Shown: positions 1-11,234, numbered from the stretch's first letter. The stretch: DNA of 45,998 bases from an uncultured Pelagibacteraceae bacterium (GCA_902570915.1 CACGAB010000001.1:124048-170045); one strand, 5' to 3'. Numbers and translations: made by a program. The notes: generated by a model from the sequence alone, not told the origin.

Positions 1-1
1 T

Positions 2-3000
2 TTAGACGGTGGAAGATTTGCAACTTCAGATTTGAATGATTTGTATAGAAGAGTAATTAATAGAAATAATCGTTTAAAGAGATTAATGGATCTTAAAGCA
101 CCAGATATTATTGTAAGAAATGAAAAAAGAATGCTTCAAGAGTCAGTAGATGCATTATTTGACAATGGTAGAAGAGGAAGAGTTATAACAGGGACAGGTA
201 AAAGACCTTTAAAGTCGCTAGCAGAGATGCTTAAAGGTAAACAAGGTAGATTTAGACAAAATTTATTAGGTAAAAGAGTCGATTATTCTGGTAGGTCTGT
301 GATTGTAGTTGGTCCTGATTTAAAACTTCATGAGTGTGGTTTACCAAAAAAAATGGCATTAGAACTATTCAAACCATTTTTATACGCAAGATTAAATAAA
401 CTAGGTTTGGCATCAACTATAAAACAAGCTAAAAAATTAGTTGAGAAAGAGACTAATGCTGTTTGGGATGCTTTAGAGCTTATAGTTAGAGAACACCCTG
501 TGCTATTGAATAGAGCACCCACTCTTCATAGACTAGGAGTTCAAGCTTTTGAACCAAAGCTAATTGAAGGTGATGCTATAGAATTACACCCTCTGACTTG
601 TGCAGCTTTTAATGCTGATTTTGATGGCGACCAAATGGCAGTACATGTTCCTCTAAGTTTAGAATCTCAGCTAGAGGCAAGAATTTTAATGTTATCAACT
701 AACAACATTCTTTCACCATCGAATGGTAAACCAATAATTGTACCTAGCCAGGATATGATATTAGGTATTTATTACTTATCTCAAGAACCATTAACAGATG
801 AACCAGCAGGATATTTTTTAAACGCAGATCAAATTGAGTTCGCTTTGTCATCCGGTCAAATTAAAGTTCATAGTACTATAATTTCAAGATTTGAAACGTT
901 AGATGAAAAAGGTAATAAAAAATTTGAAAAATACACTTCAACAGCAGGAAGATTTTTATTAGCTAATTTGTTACCAAAAAACAAAGATATTAATTTCTCT
1001 TTAGTGGACAGATTATTACCTAAAAAAGTTGTTTCAGAAGTTATTGATATCGTTTTTAGATTTTGTGGTCAAAAAACGACTGTTATATTTTGTGATAAAT
1101 TAAAAGATTTAGGATTCAAGCATGCTTTTAAAGCTGGAATTTCATTTGGTAAAGATGATCTTGTAATACCTGCAAACAAAACTCAATTAATTGAAGATAC
1201 AAAGAAACTTATATCAGATTACGAGACTCAATATGCCGAAGGTCTAATAACCAGAGGAGAGAAATACAATAAAGTTGTAGACGCCTGGTCGAAATGTACT
1301 GATAAAGTAGCTGGAGAAATGATGAAAGGTATTTCTGCTACGGAAAAAACTTCAGAGGGATTAAAAATAAACTCTGTATTTATGATGGCAGATAGTGGCG
1401 CAAGGGGCTCTGCAGCACAAATGAAACAATTAGCTGGAATGAGAGGTCTTATCGCTAAACCTTCAGGAGAAATTATCGAGAGTCCTATTACATCTAATTT
1501 TAAAGAAGGATTGACAGCATTAGAATATTTTAATTCAACTCATGGAGCTAGAAAAGGTTTGGCAGATACAGCGCTTAAAACAGCAAGCTCTGGCTATTTA
1601 ACAAGAAGATTGTGTGATGTTGCGCAAGATTTAACAATTACTAAGAAAAATTGTGATAAACCAGGATTTATAGAGCTTTCAGAAATATTAGAAGGTGGAA
1701 ACGTTGTGGTGAGCATATCTGAAAGAGCTTTAGGTAGGGTAGCAGCTTTTGATGTTAAACATCCTTTAACAGGAGAAGTTATAATAAAGAAATCAAATAT
1801 GATTGACGAGTCAGGTTGTGATAAGATTGATTCAGCAGGTATAAAGTCATTAAAAGTTTTTTCTGTAATGACATGTAGTTCAAAAGAGGGTGTTTGTGCA
1901 ACTTGTTATGGTAGGGATTTGTCTAGAGGAAAAATGGTTCATGTAGGAGAGGCAATTGGAATGATATCAGCCCAATCAATTGGAGAACCAGGTACGCAGT
2001 TGACAATGAGAACATTTCATGTTGGTGGTACTGCTTCTGTAAAACAAGACTCTCAAATAATAAATAAAAAAGATGGTATTTTGAAAATAATTAACTCAAA
2101 TATTTTAGAGGACTCCAAAAAGAATTTAATTGTTATGGGAAGAAATACTCAATTATCCATTGAAGATGATAATGGTGTTCAAACAGCAATTTATAAAGTT
2201 GCATATGGCTCAAAATTATTTTTTAAGAATGGAGATAAAATTAAGGCAAACACAAAAATTTGTGAATGGGACCCATACACTACTCCTGTAATTGCTGAAA
2301 AATCGGGTATAGCTAGTTATGTAGATTTAATTGATGGTGTTTCGATACAAGAGACAACTGACGATGCAACTGGTATTTCATCAAAATCAGTTGTGGATTG
2401 GAGATCTCAATCTAAAAGTTCAGACTTAAAGCCTAGAATTACTCTAAGAGATGAAAAAGGAAATGTTATTAAAAAAGCTGATGATAATGAAGCAAGATAT
2501 TATCTTGTTCCCGACTCCATTTTATCTGTTAAAGATGGGCAAAAAGTTTCAGCAGGAGATGTTATTGCTAGATTGCCAAAAGAAACAACTAAGACTAAAG
2601 ATATTACCGGCGGACTTCCTCGAGTTGCAGAACTTTTTGAGGCTAGAAAAGCAAAAGATAGTGCAATCATAGCTGAAAATGATGGTCAAGTAACCTTTGG
2701 CAAAGAAGTAAGAGGCAAACAAAGAATCTCAATTGTTCCAGAAGATGGCTCTGAACCTTCAAATTATTTAATACCAAAAGGCAAGCATATTAATTTTAAT
2801 CAAGGTGAAAAAATTAAAAAAGGTGAGTACTTATTAGATGGCCAGCCTTTACCTCACGATATATTAAGAATATTGGGTATTAAAGATTTAACGGAATACT
2901 TTGTAAATCAGGTGCAAGAAGTTTATAGATTACAAGGTGTTGTGATTAACGATAAACATATAGAGACAATTTTAAGACAGATGTTAAAAAAAGTAGAAGT

Positions 3001-3391
3001 TAAAACTTCTGGAGATTCTTCATATTTACCAGGAGAAATTGTTGACAGAATAAAATTCGAAAACATGAATGATAAATTAAAAACTGATGGTAAAACACCT
3101 GCGACTGGTGAGAGAGTCTTGATGGGCATCACTAAAGCTTCTTTGCAGACTGAGTCATTTATATCGGCTGCTTCTTTTCAAGAGACAACAAGAGTTCTTA
3201 CTGATGCAGCAATAAAAGGAAAAATTGATCCTTTAAATGGACTAAAGGAAAATGTTATAGTTGGTAGATTAGTTCCCGCTGGCACTGGTAACATAAAGAA
3301 TAAATGGAATAAAAAAGCTCTTGAAGATGATAATAAGTTCTTATCTGAACAGGAAAAAATTGAGGCCTCGGAAACTCAAGCAAATCAATAA
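2..3391 (+). CDS. rpoC: DNA-directed RNA polymerase beta' subunit, 5'-truncated by window edge
   Basis: This is the catalytic beta' subunit of RNA polymerase. The frame is open to the left edge, so the true start lies outside; about 1130 residues remain of a usual ~1390, and the N-terminal zinc ribbon is missing. The absolutely conserved NADFDGDQM loop that holds the active-site Mg lies near 611-637. The second zinc site is visible as a Cys in RRLCDVAQD (near 1606) plus a C-x6-C-x2-C cluster (near 1873-1902). The trigger-loop region with [16 protein letters not shown] is near 1981-2030. It is followed by 161 bases before rpsL, the longest gap in this half of the window. Confidence 0.98.
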   Translation, partial: LDGGRFATSDLNDLYRRVINRNNRLKRLMDLKAPDIIVRNEKRMLQESVDALFDNGRRGRVITGTGKRPLKSLAEMLKGKQGRFRQNLLGKRVDYSGRSVIVVGPDLKLHECGLPKKMALELFKPFLYARLNKLGLASTIKQAKKLVEKETNAVWDALELIVREHPVLLNRAPTLHRLGVQAFEPKLIEGDAIELHPLTCAAFNADFDGDQMAVHVPLSLESQLEARILMLSTNNILSPSNGKPIIVPSQDMILGIYYLSQEPLTDEPAGYFLNADQIEFALSSGQIKVHSTIISRFETLDEKGNKKFEKYTSTAGRFLLANLLPKNKDINFSLVDRLLPKKVVSEVIDIVFRFCGQKTTVIFCDKLKDLGFKHAFKAGISFGKDDLVIPANKTQLIEDTKKLISDYETQYAEGLITRGEKYNKVVDAWSKCTDKVAGEMMKGISATEKTSEGLKINSVFMMADSGARGSAAQMKQLAGMRGLIAKPSGEIIESPITSNFKEGLTALEYFNSTHGARKGLADTALKTASSGYLTRRLCDVAQDLTITKKNCDKPGFIELSEILEGGNVVVSISERALGRVAAFDVKHPLTGEVIIKKSNMIDESGCDKIDSAGIKSLKVFSVMTCSSKEGVCATCYGRDLSRGKMVHVGEAIGMISAQSIGEPGTQLTMRTFHVGGTASVKQDSQIINKKDGILKIINSNILEDSKKNLIVMGRNTQLSIEDDNGVQTAIYKVAYGSKLFFKNGDKIKANTKICEWDPYTTPVIAEKSGIASYVDLIDGVSIQETTDDATGISSKSVVDWRSQSKSSDLKPRITLRDEKGNVIKKADDNEARYYLVPDSILSVKDGQKVSAGDVIARLPKETTKTKDITGGLPRVAELFEARKAKDSAIIAENDGQVTFGKEVRGKQRISIVPEDGSEPSNYLIPKGKHINFNQGEKIKKGEYLLDGQPLPHDILRILGIKDLTEYFVNQVQEVYRLQGVVINDKHIETILRQMLKKVEVKTSGDSSYLPGEIVDRIKFENMNDKLKTDGKTPATGERVLMGITKASLQTESFISAASFQETTRVLTDAAIKGKIDPLNGLKENVIVGRLVPAGTGNIKNKWNKKALEDDNKFLSEQEKIEASETQANQ

Positions 3392-3420
3392 AAATATCGT
3401 GCTTTATAATTAGTTTTAGT

Positions 3421-3448
3421 TTGACAAAGTCTTTTTAATAAGTATTTT
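3421..3448 (+). promoter_or_regulatory. candidate sigma70-type promoter for the str/S10/spc cluster
   Basis: A perfect TTGACA (3421-3426) is followed after 16 bases by TATTTT (3443-3448). It lies in the 161-base gap between rpoC and rpsL and would give a leader of roughly 95-100 bases before the rpsL ATG at 3553. The -35 match is exact and the -10 is weak. No start-site data support it, so it is inferred from position and motif only. Confidence 0.5.
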
Positions 3449-3552
3449 GGCCATAAATTTTTGGTTGGAATGTAGAGCTTATATTGCACTAAACGCTGCC
3501 ATGAATGACCTGTCAGTTATTTCAACAAAAAATTTAATTGTAAAAATTTTAT

Positions 3553-3924
3553 ATGCCGACAATAAACCAGTTGTTAAGAAAAAAAAGAGTCAAACCTATA
3601 GCTAGGAATAAAGTTCCAGCTTTGCAAAAACAACCTCTTAAAAGAGGTGTATGTGTTAAAGTATACACAACTACACCAAAAAAACCAAACTCAGCTCTTA
3701 GAAAAGTTGCAAGAGTGAGATTGTCTAATGGTTTTGAAGTAACTGCGTACATTCCAGGTGAAGGTCATAATTTACAAGAGCATTCAGTAGTTTTAATAAG
3801 AGGTGGTAGGGTAAAAGATTTACCAGGAGTTAGGTATCATATTTTAAGAGGTAATTTAGATACCCAAGGGGTTGCTAACAGAAAACAGAGACGATCCTTA
3901 TATGGAACGAAAAAAGGTAAATAA
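3553..3924 (+). CDS. rpsL: 30S ribosomal protein S12
   Basis: S12 is a decoding-centre protein of the 30S subunit. The 123-residue product has the family's usual length and the conserved [15 protein letters not shown] and [13 protein letters not shown] segments. The latter contains the Asp that is methylthiolated by RimO in many bacteria, and the two segments contain the lysines where streptomycin-resistance changes occur; both are wild type here. It is the first gene of the str operon, preceded by a candidate promoter and followed by rpsG after 2 bases. Confidence 0.98.
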   Translation: MPTINQLLRKKRVKPIARNKVPALQKQPLKRGVCVKVYTTTPKKPNSALRKVARVRLSNGFEVTAYIPGEGHNLQEHSVVLIRGGRVKDLPGVRYHILRGNLDTQGVANRKQRRSLYGTKKGK

Positions 3925-3926
3925 AA

Positions 3927-4397
3927 ATGTCTAGAAAAAAAACCCAGCCAAAAAAAAACATTACACCAGATCCAAAATTTAAGTCCACAATAATTCCAAA
4001 ATTAATAAATAATATCATGTTTGATGGAAAAAGAGGTGTGGCAGCAAAAATAGTTTATGATGCAATAGAAAAAATTAAAACTAAATCAAAAGACGAACCA
4101 ATAAATATATTCAATGAAGCGATCAATAATATAAAACCAACTGTTGAAGTACGCTCGAGAAGAGTTGGTGGTGCAACTTATCAAGTTCCAGTTGAAGTAA
4201 AAAGTAAGAGAGCACAAGCTTTAGCTATAAGATGGCTAGTAGAGTCTGCGAGAAAAAGAAAAGACAAACATATGTCTGACAAAATATTTAATGAACTTTA
4301 TGATGCTTATGAAAAAAAAGGTGCTGCAGTTAAAAAAAGAGAGGATGTTCATAAAATGGCTGAGTCAAACAAAGCTTTTGCACATTTTAGGTGGTAA
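3927..4397 (+). CDS. rpsG: 30S ribosomal protein S7
   Basis: S7 nucleates assembly of the 30S head and contacts the E-site tRNA. The 156-residue product has the expected length and carries the family core [18 protein letters not shown] and the [11 protein letters not shown] helix. In E. coli S7 represses its own operon by binding the rpsL-rpsG gap. Here that gap is only 2 bases, so the E. coli regulatory hairpin cannot sit there. fusA begins 5 bases downstream. Confidence 0.98.
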   Translation: MSRKKTQPKKNITPDPKFKSTIIPKLINNIMFDGKRGVAAKIVYDAIEKIKTKSKDEPINIFNEAINNIKPTVEVRSRRVGGATYQVPVEVKSKRAQALAIRWLVESARKRKDKHMSDKIFNELYDAYEKKGAAVKKREDVHKMAESNKAFAHFRW

Positions 4398-4402
4398 AAA
4401 AT

Positions 4403-6481
4403 ATGACAAGATCTCATAAATTAAATAAATATAGAAATATTGGTATCATGGCTCATATTGATGCTGGAAAAACAACTACCACTGAAAGAATTTTATATTA
4501 CACAGGCAAAAGTCATAAAATTGGTGAAGTACATGATGGCGCTGCCACAATGGATTGGATGGAGCAAGAGCAAGAAAGAGGCATTACAATTACATCAGCA
4601 GCCACAACCTGTTTTTGGCAAGATCATAGAATAAATATAATTGATACTCCTGGCCATGTCGATTTTACAATTGAAGTTGAAAGGTCATTAAAAGTCCTAG
4701 ATGGTGCGGTAGCTGTTTTTGATGGTGTTGCTGGAGTAGAACCACAATCTGAAACAGTATGGAGACAAGCTGATAAATATAAAGTTCCAAGAATTTGTTT
4801 TGTTAATAAGTTGGATAGAACAGGAGCAGATTTTTTTAGATGTGTTGAAATGATAAAAGATAGGTTAGGTGCCAAACCTTTAGTTCTTCAAGTCCCTGTT
4901 GGAATAGAGTCCTCATTAACTGGGGTTATTGATCTAGTTAAAATGAAAGCCCAAATTTGGAAAAATGAAGCACTAGGAGCTGAATGGGAGTATAAAGATA
5001 TTCCTGATGACTTAAAAGAAATTTCAAACAAATATAGAACTGAATTAGTAGAGTTGGCTGTAGAGCAAGATGAAAAATTAATGGAGAGTTATCTAAATGG
5101 TGATGAAATAAAAGAGGAAGATTTAATAAGATGTATAAGAAAAGGGACATTAAGTTTTGATTTTGTACCTGTTTTGACTGGGTCGGCTTTCAAAAATAAA
5201 GGTGTTCAACCACTACTAGATGCTGTTGTAAATTATTTACCAAGTCCTGAAGATATAAGCTCAATCAAAGGAACAAAAGTAGGATCCGATGAGGAAGTTG
5301 AAATGAAATTCGAGGATAATTCACCATTTTCTGCTTTAGCATTTAAAGTAGCAAATGATCCTTTCGTAGGGTCTTTAACTTTTATTAGAGTTTACTCAGG
5401 TACGATTAAATCTGGAACTTCTATTTACAATTCTTCTACTGATAAAGAAGAGAGAGTTGGAAGAATGTTGTTAATGCATGCAAACTCTAGAGAGGATATC
5501 AAGGAAGCCAATGCAGGTGATATTGTATCTCTTGCTGGATTAAAGAACACAATGACTGGTCATACTTTGTGTAATAAAGATAAACCAGTGTTATTAGAAC
5601 CAATGGAATTTCCTGACCCTGTTATTGAAATAGCCGTTGAGCCAAAAACAAAAGGCGACCAAGAAAAAATGGGTGAAGCTTTAGCTCGTTTAGCTAAAGA
5701 AGATCCATCATTTAGAGTTTCATCAGATGAGGAGTCTGGTCAAACTATCATCAAAGGAATGGGTGAGCTTCATTTAGATATAATTGTTGATAGAATGAAA
5801 AGAGAATTTAAGGTTGAAGCAAATGTTGGTGCACCACAAGTAGCATATAGGGAAACAGTAGAAAAGTCTGCAGAGTTTGAATACATACACAAAAAACAGA
5901 GTGGTGGAGCTGGACAGTTTGCAAAAGTTAAACTTTTAATTGAACCACAAGAACCAGGTAAAGGTAGATTAGTCGAAAGTGCAATTAAGGGTGGTGCGAT
6001 ACCGAAAGAGTTTATACCTGGTGTTGAAAAAGGAATTGAAACAGTCTCAGATAGTGGAATTCTAGCTGGATTCCCAATGATTGATTACAAAGTCACAATT
6101 GTCGATGGTTTACATCACGATGTTGATTCAAGTGTCCTAGCATTTGAGTTAGCAAGTAGAGCCTGTTTTAAAGAAGCTTGTACACAAGGTGGTTTAAAAC
6201 TTTTAGAACCGATTATGAGAGTCGAAGTTGTAACTCCTGAGGATTACATGGGAGATGTAATCGGTGATTTAAATAGTAGAAGGGGCCAAATTAGTACTCA
6301 AGAACAAAGAGGAAATGCAACTGTTATTACTGCAATGGTACCACTTGCAAACATGTTTGGGTATATAAATAGTTTGAGATCTATGTCTCAAGGTAGAGCT
6401 CAATATTCAATGTTTTTCGATCATTATTCAAAAGTTCCTCAAAATGTTCAAGATGAAGTGACAAAGAAAGTAGCTGGTTAA
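4403..6481 (+). CDS. fusA: elongation factor G
   Basis: EF-G is the GTPase that drives ribosomal translocation and, with RRF, ribosome recycling. The G1 loop [13 protein letters not shown], the switch region with [17 protein letters not shown] (G3) and NKLDRTGAD (G4) are all intact, and the product is about 692 residues, full length for the family. A GTG at 4391 would add four residues (MVKN) but overlaps the rpsG stop; the ATG at 4403 before TRSHKL is the more likely start. The next gene is rpsJ after 1 base, with no tuf gene between them. Confidence 0.97.
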   Translation: MTRSHKLNKYRNIGIMAHIDAGKTTTTERILYYTGKSHKIGEVHDGAATMDWMEQEQERGITITSAATTCFWQDHRINIIDTPGHVDFTIEVERSLKVLDGAVAVFDGVAGVEPQSETVWRQADKYKVPRICFVNKLDRTGADFFRCVEMIKDRLGAKPLVLQVPVGIESSLTGVIDLVKMKAQIWKNEALGAEWEYKDIPDDLKEISNKYRTELVELAVEQDEKLMESYLNGDEIKEEDLIRCIRKGTLSFDFVPVLTGSAFKNKGVQPLLDAVVNYLPSPEDISSIKGTKVGSDEEVEMKFEDNSPFSALAFKVANDPFVGSLTFIRVYSGTIKSGTSIYNSSTDKEERVGRMLLMHANSREDIKEANAGDIVSLAGLKNTMTGHTLCNKDKPVLLEPMEFPDPVIEIAVEPKTKGDQEKMGEALARLAKEDPSFRVSSDEESGQTIIKGMGELHLDIIVDRMKREFKVEANVGAPQVAYRETVEKSAEFEYIHKKQSGGAGQFAKVKLLIEPQEPGKGRLVESAIKGGAIPKEFIPGVEKGIETVSDSGILAGFPMIDYKVTIVDGLHHDVDSSVLAFELASRACFKEACTQGGLKLLEPIMRVEVVTPEDYMGDVIGDLNSRRGQISTQEQRGNATVITAMVPLANMFGYINSLRSMSQGRAQYSMFFDHYSKVPQNVQDEVTKKVAG

Positions 6482-6482
6482 C

Positions 6483-6791
6483 ATGGAAAAACAAAATATA
6501 AGAATAAAACTAAGAGCTTACGACAATAAGATTCTCGATGCCTCAACTGAAGAAATAGTTAATACTGTCAAAAGAACTGGAGCTACTATAAAAGGGCCAA
6601 TACCTTTGCCAACAAGAATAGAAAGATATACCGTGTTAAGATCACCACATATTGATAAAAAAAGCAGAGAACAATTTGAGTCGAGAACACATAAAAGATT
6701 AATTGATATAATTGAACCGACACCACAAACTGTTGAGGCGTTAATGAAACTTGATTTGGCCTCTGGTGTCGATGTGGAGATAAAAATTTAG
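6483..6791 (+). CDS. rpsJ: 30S ribosomal protein S10 (NusE)
   Basis: S10 is a 30S head protein that also acts as NusE, pairing with NusB in antitermination. The 102-residue product contains the family segment [19 protein letters not shown] and the C-terminal [17 protein letters not shown] strand. It starts 1 base after the fusA stop, so str and S10 operons are fused into one unit. The typical S10-operon leader that binds L4 in E. coli has no room here. Confidence 0.98.
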   Translation: MEKQNIRIKLRAYDNKILDASTEEIVNTVKRTGATIKGPIPLPTRIERYTVLRSPHIDKKSREQFESRTHKRLIDIIEPTPQTVEALMKLDLASGVDVEIKI

Positions 6792-6793
6792 TT

Positions 6794-7504
6794 ATGAGTG
6801 AAATTGCTTTAATTGGAAAAAAAATAGGAATGACAAGAGAATTTTATAAAACTGGTCAGTTAGTTCCTGTTACGGTTTTAAAGATGGAAAAAGCTCGGGT
6901 GATTCAAGTAATTGATAAAGAAAAAAGAGGGTATAATGCTGTCCAACTTGGCTTCGGCAAAATTAAAAACTCAAAGATTTCTAAATCTTTAAAAGGGTAT
7001 TATGCAAAAAAAAATACTGAGGCTAAAAAAAAATTAAAGGAATTCAAAGTGCTTGATATTAGTAAATATAAAGAGGGAAATGAATTTGGTTTAGAAATTT
7101 TTAATGATGTTAAATTTGTTGATACAAAGTCAAAAACTATTGGTAAAGGTTTCGCGGGTGCAATGAAAAGACATAATTTTGGTGGATTACGAGCAACTCA
7201 TGGTGTTTCGATATCACATAGGTCACATGGCTCAACAGGTCAAAGACAGGACCCAGGTAAAGTTTTTAAGGGAAAAAGAATGGCTGGCCATATGGGTGAC
7301 AAACTTAGAACAATGCAAAATATTGAAATTGTTAAAGCAGATCTGGAAAATGAGCTACTTTATCTTAAAGGTTCTATCCCAGGCTCTAAAAATTCAGAAG
7401 TTTTAGTAAAAAAATCAATTAAAAATATTACTAAAAAAACTATAGATGAAAAAATAAAAGCTGCTGAACAGGCAAAGAAAACTCCTGATAAGAAGAAAAA
7501 ATAA
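6794..7504 (+). CDS. rplC: 50S ribosomal protein L3
   Basis: L3 binds near the 3' end of 23S rRNA and reaches toward the peptidyl transferase centre. The product has 236 residues, against about 209 in E. coli; the extra length is a lysine-rich C-terminal tail (ending TPDKKKK). The signature RQDPGKVFKGKRMAGHMGD is present, and the preceding GSTGQ contains the glutamine that PrmB methylates in E. coli. The stop overlaps the rplD start as TAATG. Confidence 0.97.
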   Translation: MSEIALIGKKIGMTREFYKTGQLVPVTVLKMEKARVIQVIDKEKRGYNAVQLGFGKIKNSKISKSLKGYYAKKNTEAKKKLKEFKVLDISKYKEGNEFGLEIFNDVKFVDTKSKTIGKGFAGAMKRHNFGGLRATHGVSISHRSHGSTGQRQDPGKVFKGKRMAGHMGDKLRTMQNIEIVKADLENELLYLKGSIPGSKNSEVLVKKSIKNITKKTIDEKIKAAEQAKKTPDKKKK

Positions 7505-8127
7505 TGAAGATAGAAAAATTAAATATTAATGGAAAAAAAGAGTCAATTGAAGTTTTGGACAAAATATTTTCAGCTAAAATTAACAAGAGACTTATCAGTA
7601 GTGTTTTGTATAAAACTAATGCTAATTATAAAGGTCGTCATGCAAAAACTAAGCAACAAAATGAGGTTTCTGGACCAACTTCAAAAATATATGCTCAAAA
7701 AGGAACAGGAAATGCAAGACACGCGAGTAGAAAAGCACCTATATTTGTTGGCGGAGGTGTTGCTCATGGTCCAAAGGGAGAGCGGGCGTACAAAAAACGA
7801 AAATTAAATAAAAGTGAAAAAAAATTAAGTATTGCTTCTTTGATTAGTGAAAAGACAAAAAATAAAAATTTAGTCGTGCTAAGTGATTTTAATTCTGAGA
7901 TAAAAAAAACAAAAGAAATGTTCAACATTTTACAAAAACTTGAAATTTCAAACTCGCTTCTAATTTTAGATAAATCTTCAAAAGATAAAGTTGAAAAATC
8001 AATCAGAAATATTCCAAATATTAAAGTAACCGATATCAATCATTTTAGTGCATTTGATATTGTAAAATTTAAAAAAACTGTTTTTACAGAAAGTTCTGTT
8101 AAAGAACTCGAAAAAAGGTACACATAA
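7504..8127 (+). CDS. rplD: 50S ribosomal protein L4
   Basis: L4 lines the constriction of the polypeptide exit tunnel. The 207-residue product has the long tunnel loop with QKGTGNARHASRKAPIFVGG followed by GPKGERAYKKRKLNK, both characteristic of the family. In E. coli L4 represses the S10 operon through a leader hairpin; no such leader precedes rpsJ here. Both ends overlap their neighbours by one base (TAATG), which suggests translational coupling. Confidence 0.97.
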   Translation: MKIEKLNINGKKESIEVLDKIFSAKINKRLISSVLYKTNANYKGRHAKTKQQNEVSGPTSKIYAQKGTGNARHASRKAPIFVGGGVAHGPKGERAYKKRKLNKSEKKLSIASLISEKTKNKNLVVLSDFNSEIKKTKEMFNILQKLEISNSLLILDKSSKDKVEKSIRNIPNIKVTDINHFSAFDIVKFKKTVFTESSVKELEKRYT

Positions 8128-8420
8128 TGAATAAAATTCATTTATATGAGAAAATTTTGTCTCCTGTGGTTACTGAAAAGTCTACAAATCTTTCTGAGCA
8201 AAATAAAATTGTTTTTAAGGTCCCCATGGGTGCTAATAAGTCAAATTTAAAAAAGAATATAGAGAAAATTTTTAAAGTTAATGTTGTAAAAATAAATATT
8301 ATAAATAAGCAAAATAGATCTAAAATGGTAAGAGGTAAAAAAGTTAAAATCTCTGGATTAAAAAAAGCCATAATAACTTTAAAAAAAGGTCAAAGCATTG
8401 ATCTTACAGCAGGAATTTAG
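8127..8420 (+). CDS. rplW: 50S ribosomal protein L23
   Basis: L23 sits at the tunnel exit and is the docking site for trigger factor and SRP. The 97-residue product begins with the typical ILSPVVTEKSTNLSE segment and has the KKAIITLKKGQSIDL end. It contains an unusual amount of Lys, Asn and Ile, in line with the AT-rich genome. It overlaps rplD by one base and precedes rplB by 2 bases. Confidence 0.97.
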   Translation: MNKIHLYEKILSPVVTEKSTNLSEQNKIVFKVPMGANKSNLKKNIEKIFKVNVVKINIINKQNRSKMVRGKKVKISGLKKAIITLKKGQSIDLTAGI

Positions 8421-8422
8421 TT

Positions 8423-9262
8423 ATGGGATTAAAAACGTTTAAACCTTATACAAAATCTACTAGAGGAACAATTCTAGTTGATAGATCTGGATTATGGAAG
8501 GGTAAGCCTTTTAAATCTCTTGTTTCACCTAAAAATTCTATGAAGGGTAGAAATAATAATGGACATATAACATCTTCCAACAGAGCTGGTGGTCATAAAA
8601 AAATGTACAGACATGTAGATTTTTATCGTAAGAAATTTGATGTACCAGCAACAGTTGAAAGAATAGAATACGATCCTAATAGGTCGTGTTATATAATGTT
8701 GGTAAAATTTGAAGATGGTGTTCACGCATACTATCTAGCGCCACAGAAAATTAAAGTTGGAGATAAAATTGAAAATGGTTCAAAAAAAGAAATAAAAGTT
8801 GGAAATTGCATGCCTTTGCAAGATATTCCTGTAGGTATTAATATTCACAATGTAGAAATTCAACCTGGTGCAGGTGGCAAGTTAGCAAGGTCAGCCGGCA
8901 CATCAGTAATAATAAGTGGTATTGATGGAAACTACAGCTTAATCAAGTTGTCTTCAGGAGAGGTGAGAAAGATAGATTCAAGATCTTTAGCAACCATAGG
9001 GGTCTTAAGTAATCCTGATCAAAAAAACATTAAGATTGGAAAAGCAGGAAGATCAAGATGGCTAGGTAGAAGACCTCATACTAGAGGAGTTGTGAAAAAT
9101 CCAGTAGATCATCCTCATGGTGGTGGTGAGGGTAAATCGGCTGGGGGAAGACACCCTGTTTCACCGACTGGTCAATCTGCTAAGGGTTTAAAAACTAGAG
9201 ACAATAAAAGAACTGATAAATTTATTGTTAAAAGAAGAAATAGAAGAAGGGATACTAAGTAA
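8423..9262 (+). CDS. rplB: 50S ribosomal protein L2
   Basis: L2 is a core 50S protein needed for subunit joining and peptidyl transferase activity. The 279-residue product is full length. The C-terminal signature with [20 protein letters not shown] is intact, including the histidine equivalent to the functionally important His229 of E. coli. The OB-fold and SH3-like regions are in the expected order. The stop overlaps the rpsS start (TAATG). Confidence 0.98.
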   Translation: MGLKTFKPYTKSTRGTILVDRSGLWKGKPFKSLVSPKNSMKGRNNNGHITSSNRAGGHKKMYRHVDFYRKKFDVPATVERIEYDPNRSCYIMLVKFEDGVHAYYLAPQKIKVGDKIENGSKKEIKVGNCMPLQDIPVGINIHNVEIQPGAGGKLARSAGTSVIISGIDGNYSLIKLSSGEVRKIDSRSLATIGVLSNPDQKNIKIGKAGRSRWLGRRPHTRGVVKNPVDHPHGGGEGKSAGGRHPVSPTGQSAKGLKTRDNKRTDKFIVKRRNRRRDTK

Positions 9263-9561
9263 TGGCTAGAGCTGTATGGAAAGGACCTTTTGTTGAGGAA
9301 AGTTTAATGAAAAAGGTAGATAAGTATAAGTCAGATCCAAAAAAAATACCCATTAAAACTTGGTCAAGAAAATCAACAATTATACCTGACTTTGTGGGTG
9401 TAAGTTTTTTAATTTATAATGGTAAAAAGTTTATACCAATTACAGTATCTGAAGATATGGTGGGACACAAATTAGGTGAATTTGCCCCAACAAGAACTTT
9501 TTTTGGTCATACACCAGCTGATAAAAAAGCAAAACCAGCTGAAGCGGAGGCAAAAAAATAA
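9262..9561 (+). CDS. rpsS: 30S ribosomal protein S19
   Basis: S19 forms a complex with S13 in the 30S head and contacts the A-site finger. The 99-residue product has [18 protein letters not shown] at the N-terminus and the [17 protein letters not shown] block at the C-terminus. An extra tail rich in Ala, Glu and Lys ([14 protein letters not shown]) follows and makes it a few residues longer than in E. coli. rplV starts 5 bases later. Confidence 0.97.
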   Translation: MARAVWKGPFVEESLMKKVDKYKSDPKKIPIKTWSRKSTIIPDFVGVSFLIYNGKKFIPITVSEDMVGHKLGEFAPTRTFFGHTPADKKAKPAEAEAKK

Positions 9562-9566
9562 AAATT

Positions 9567-9965
9567 ATGAGTAAGATTAAGAATAATATAAAAAAAAACG
9601 ACAAAAATGTGAGATCAGTTAACAATAATATTAGGTCTAGCGTTAGAAAACTTAATCCTATTTTAAGAAGTATAGTTGGAAAAAAAGTTGATATAGCAAT
9701 TAGAGATTTACAGTTTTCAGAAAAAAGAGTCACAAAAGATATTAGAAAAACAATTAGTTCAGCAGTTGCAAACGCCGAGAACAATTTTCAATATGATATT
9801 GATAAACTAATCGTAAAAGAAGCCTATTGTGGAAAAAAAATTACAATGAAGAGATTTAGACCTAGAGCAAAAGGAAGAGCTGCACCAATTCTTAAGCCTT
9901 ATTCAAGCGTAACCATTATTTTAACAGAAACAAAGAAAGTGGAAAGTCATGGGTCAAAAAGTTAA
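9567..9965 (+). CDS. rplV: 50S ribosomal protein L22
   Basis: L22 lines the exit tunnel with a long beta hairpin. The core is recognised by [18 protein letters not shown] and the hairpin by [17 protein letters not shown]. At 132 residues it is longer than the 110 of E. coli, mostly because of an N-terminal stretch of about 20 Asn/Lys-rich residues. The 3' end overlaps the start of rpsC by 17 bases in another frame, the longest overlap inside the ribosomal cluster. Confidence 0.96.
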   Translation: MSKIKNNIKKNDKNVRSVNNNIRSSVRKLNPILRSIVGKKVDIAIRDLQFSEKRVTKDIRKTISSAVANAENNFQYDIDKLIVKEAYCGKKITMKRFRPRAKGRAAPILKPYSSVTIILTETKKVESHGSKS

Positions 9966-10626
9966 TCCAGTTGGTTTTAGATTAGGTGTCAATAGAGGTT
10001 GGGACTCAGTTTGGTACGCTAAAAAGAAAGATTTTGGAAATTATTTAATCGAGGATTTTAAAATAAGAGATTATATAAAAAAAAATGTTATTAATTCTGG
10101 TGTCTCTAAAGTAATGATAGAGAGAACTGCAAATAAATGTTATGTAACTATTTATACATCTAGACCAGGATTTGTAATAGGTAAGAAAGGAAGTGATATT
10201 GATAAAATTAAGAATAATTTATCCAAACTTACAACAAATGATGTAACTCTAAATATTAAAGAAGTAAAAAAACCAGAGACAAATGCTTATCTAGTCGCTG
10301 AAAATATTGCTCAACAGTTAGTAAAAAGAATATCTTACAGAAGAGCAATGAAAAGAGCTATGCAGTCATGTTTAAGACTGGGTGCGAAAGGGATCAAGGT
10401 ATCAGTGAGCGGTAGATTAGGTGGAAATGAGATCGCAAGAACTGAGTGGTTAAGGGACGGAAGTATACCATCGCATACTTTAAGAGCTGATATTGATTAC
10501 TCTGAAGCAGAGGCATTAACTACTTATGGAATTATTGGAATTAAGGTGTGGATATATAAAGGTGAAGTATTCGCAAAAGAATTTAGTCAGGAAACAAACA
10601 AAGTAAAAGAGAAAGATAATAAATAA
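9949..10626 (+). CDS. rpsC: 30S ribosomal protein S3
   Basis: S3 forms part of the mRNA entry channel and its helicase. The 225-residue product starts [13 protein letters not shown], carries a type II KH domain with [16 protein letters not shown], and has the C-terminal [20 protein letters not shown] block. The ATG at 9949 lies inside rplV but is fixed by the universally conserved N-terminus, which confirms a real 17-base overlap. rplP follows after 2 bases. Confidence 0.98.
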   Translation: MGQKVNPVGFRLGVNRGWDSVWYAKKKDFGNYLIEDFKIRDYIKKNVINSGVSKVMIERTANKCYVTIYTSRPGFVIGKKGSDIDKIKNNLSKLTTNDVTLNIKEVKKPETNAYLVAENIAQQLVKRISYRRAMKRAMQSCLRLGAKGIKVSVSGRLGGNEIARTEWLRDGSIPSHTLRADIDYSEAEALTTYGIIGIKVWIYKGEVFAKEFSQETNKVKEKDNK

Positions 10627-10628
10627 CG

Positions 10629-11039
10629 ATGCTACAGCCAGTCAGAACAAAATGGAGAAAAGCCCATAAAGGTAGAATTCATGGAACCGCATCTAGAGCT
10701 AATTTTATAAATTATGGTGCGTACGCACTAAAAGCTTTATCACCTGATAGAGTAACTGGAAAACAAATAGAGGCAGCTAGAGTTGCTTTAACAAGACACA
10801 TGAAAAGGCAAGGTAGAGTGTGGACAAGAATTTTTCCTAATATACCGGTTTCAAAAAAACCGATTGAGGTGAGAATGGGTAAAGGAAAAGGATCTCCTGA
10901 ATTCTATGCTTGTAGAGTTAAACCTGGGAGAATATTATTTGAAGTAGATGGTGTTTCGGAACAAATAGCCAAAGAAGCCCTGTATAAAGCTTCCGCAAAG
11001 CTGCCTATAAAAACAAAAACAATAAAAAGATTTATTTAG
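10629..11039 (+). CDS. rplP: 50S ribosomal protein L16
   Basis: L16 organises the A-site tRNA binding region of the 50S subunit. The 136-residue product matches family length, with [12 protein letters not shown] near the start, [17 protein letters not shown] and [19 protein letters not shown] segments in the middle, and KLPIKTKTI at the end. The arginine at the position hydroxylated by RoxA in E. coli cannot be assigned with certainty by eye. rpmC follows after 3 bases. Confidence 0.97.
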   Translation: MLQPVRTKWRKAHKGRIHGTASRANFINYGAYALKALSPDRVTGKQIEAARVALTRHMKRQGRVWTRIFPNIPVSKKPIEVRMGKGKGSPEFYACRVKPGRILFEVDGVSEQIAKEALYKASAKLPIKTKTIKRFI

Positions 11040-11042
11040 ATT

Positions 11043-11234
11043 ATGAAAAAGCAAGAAATTAAAAAATTAACAAAAGATCAAATTTTTAAAAATATTGATA
11101 AACTAAAGAAAGATTTATTTAATTTAAGATTTCAAAAAGTTAATTCTCAGATTACTAATCCTGCCAAAATAGCTGAAACAAAAAAAACTATTGCAAGATT
11201 AAAAACAGTTTTAAAAGGAAAACATAATGCCTAA
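11043..11234 (+). CDS. rpmC: 50S ribosomal protein L29
   Basis: L29 is a small helical-hairpin protein near the tunnel exit beside L23. The 63-residue product shows the family pattern: a helix of the type [23 protein letters not shown], then [20 protein letters not shown]. Its 3' end overlaps rpsQ by 8 bases. Position between rplP and rpsQ is the standard order. Confidence 0.96.
   Translation: MKKQEIKKLTKDQIFKNIDKLKKDLFNLRFQKVNSQITNPAKIAETKKTIARLKTVLKGKHNA

Noticed and set aside
328..522. 64-codon open frame on the minus strand inside rpoC
   Set aside because: It lies wholly inside a strongly conserved rpoC segment, has no ribosome-binding site and no recognisable motifs.
4391..4402. GTG start for fusA giving four extra residues
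   Set aside because: It overlaps the rpsG stop and the added MVKN is not typical; the ATG at 4403 is better placed.
7179..7406. 75-codon plus-strand open frame inside rplC
   Set aside because: It overlaps the most conserved part of L3 in another frame and has no independent support.
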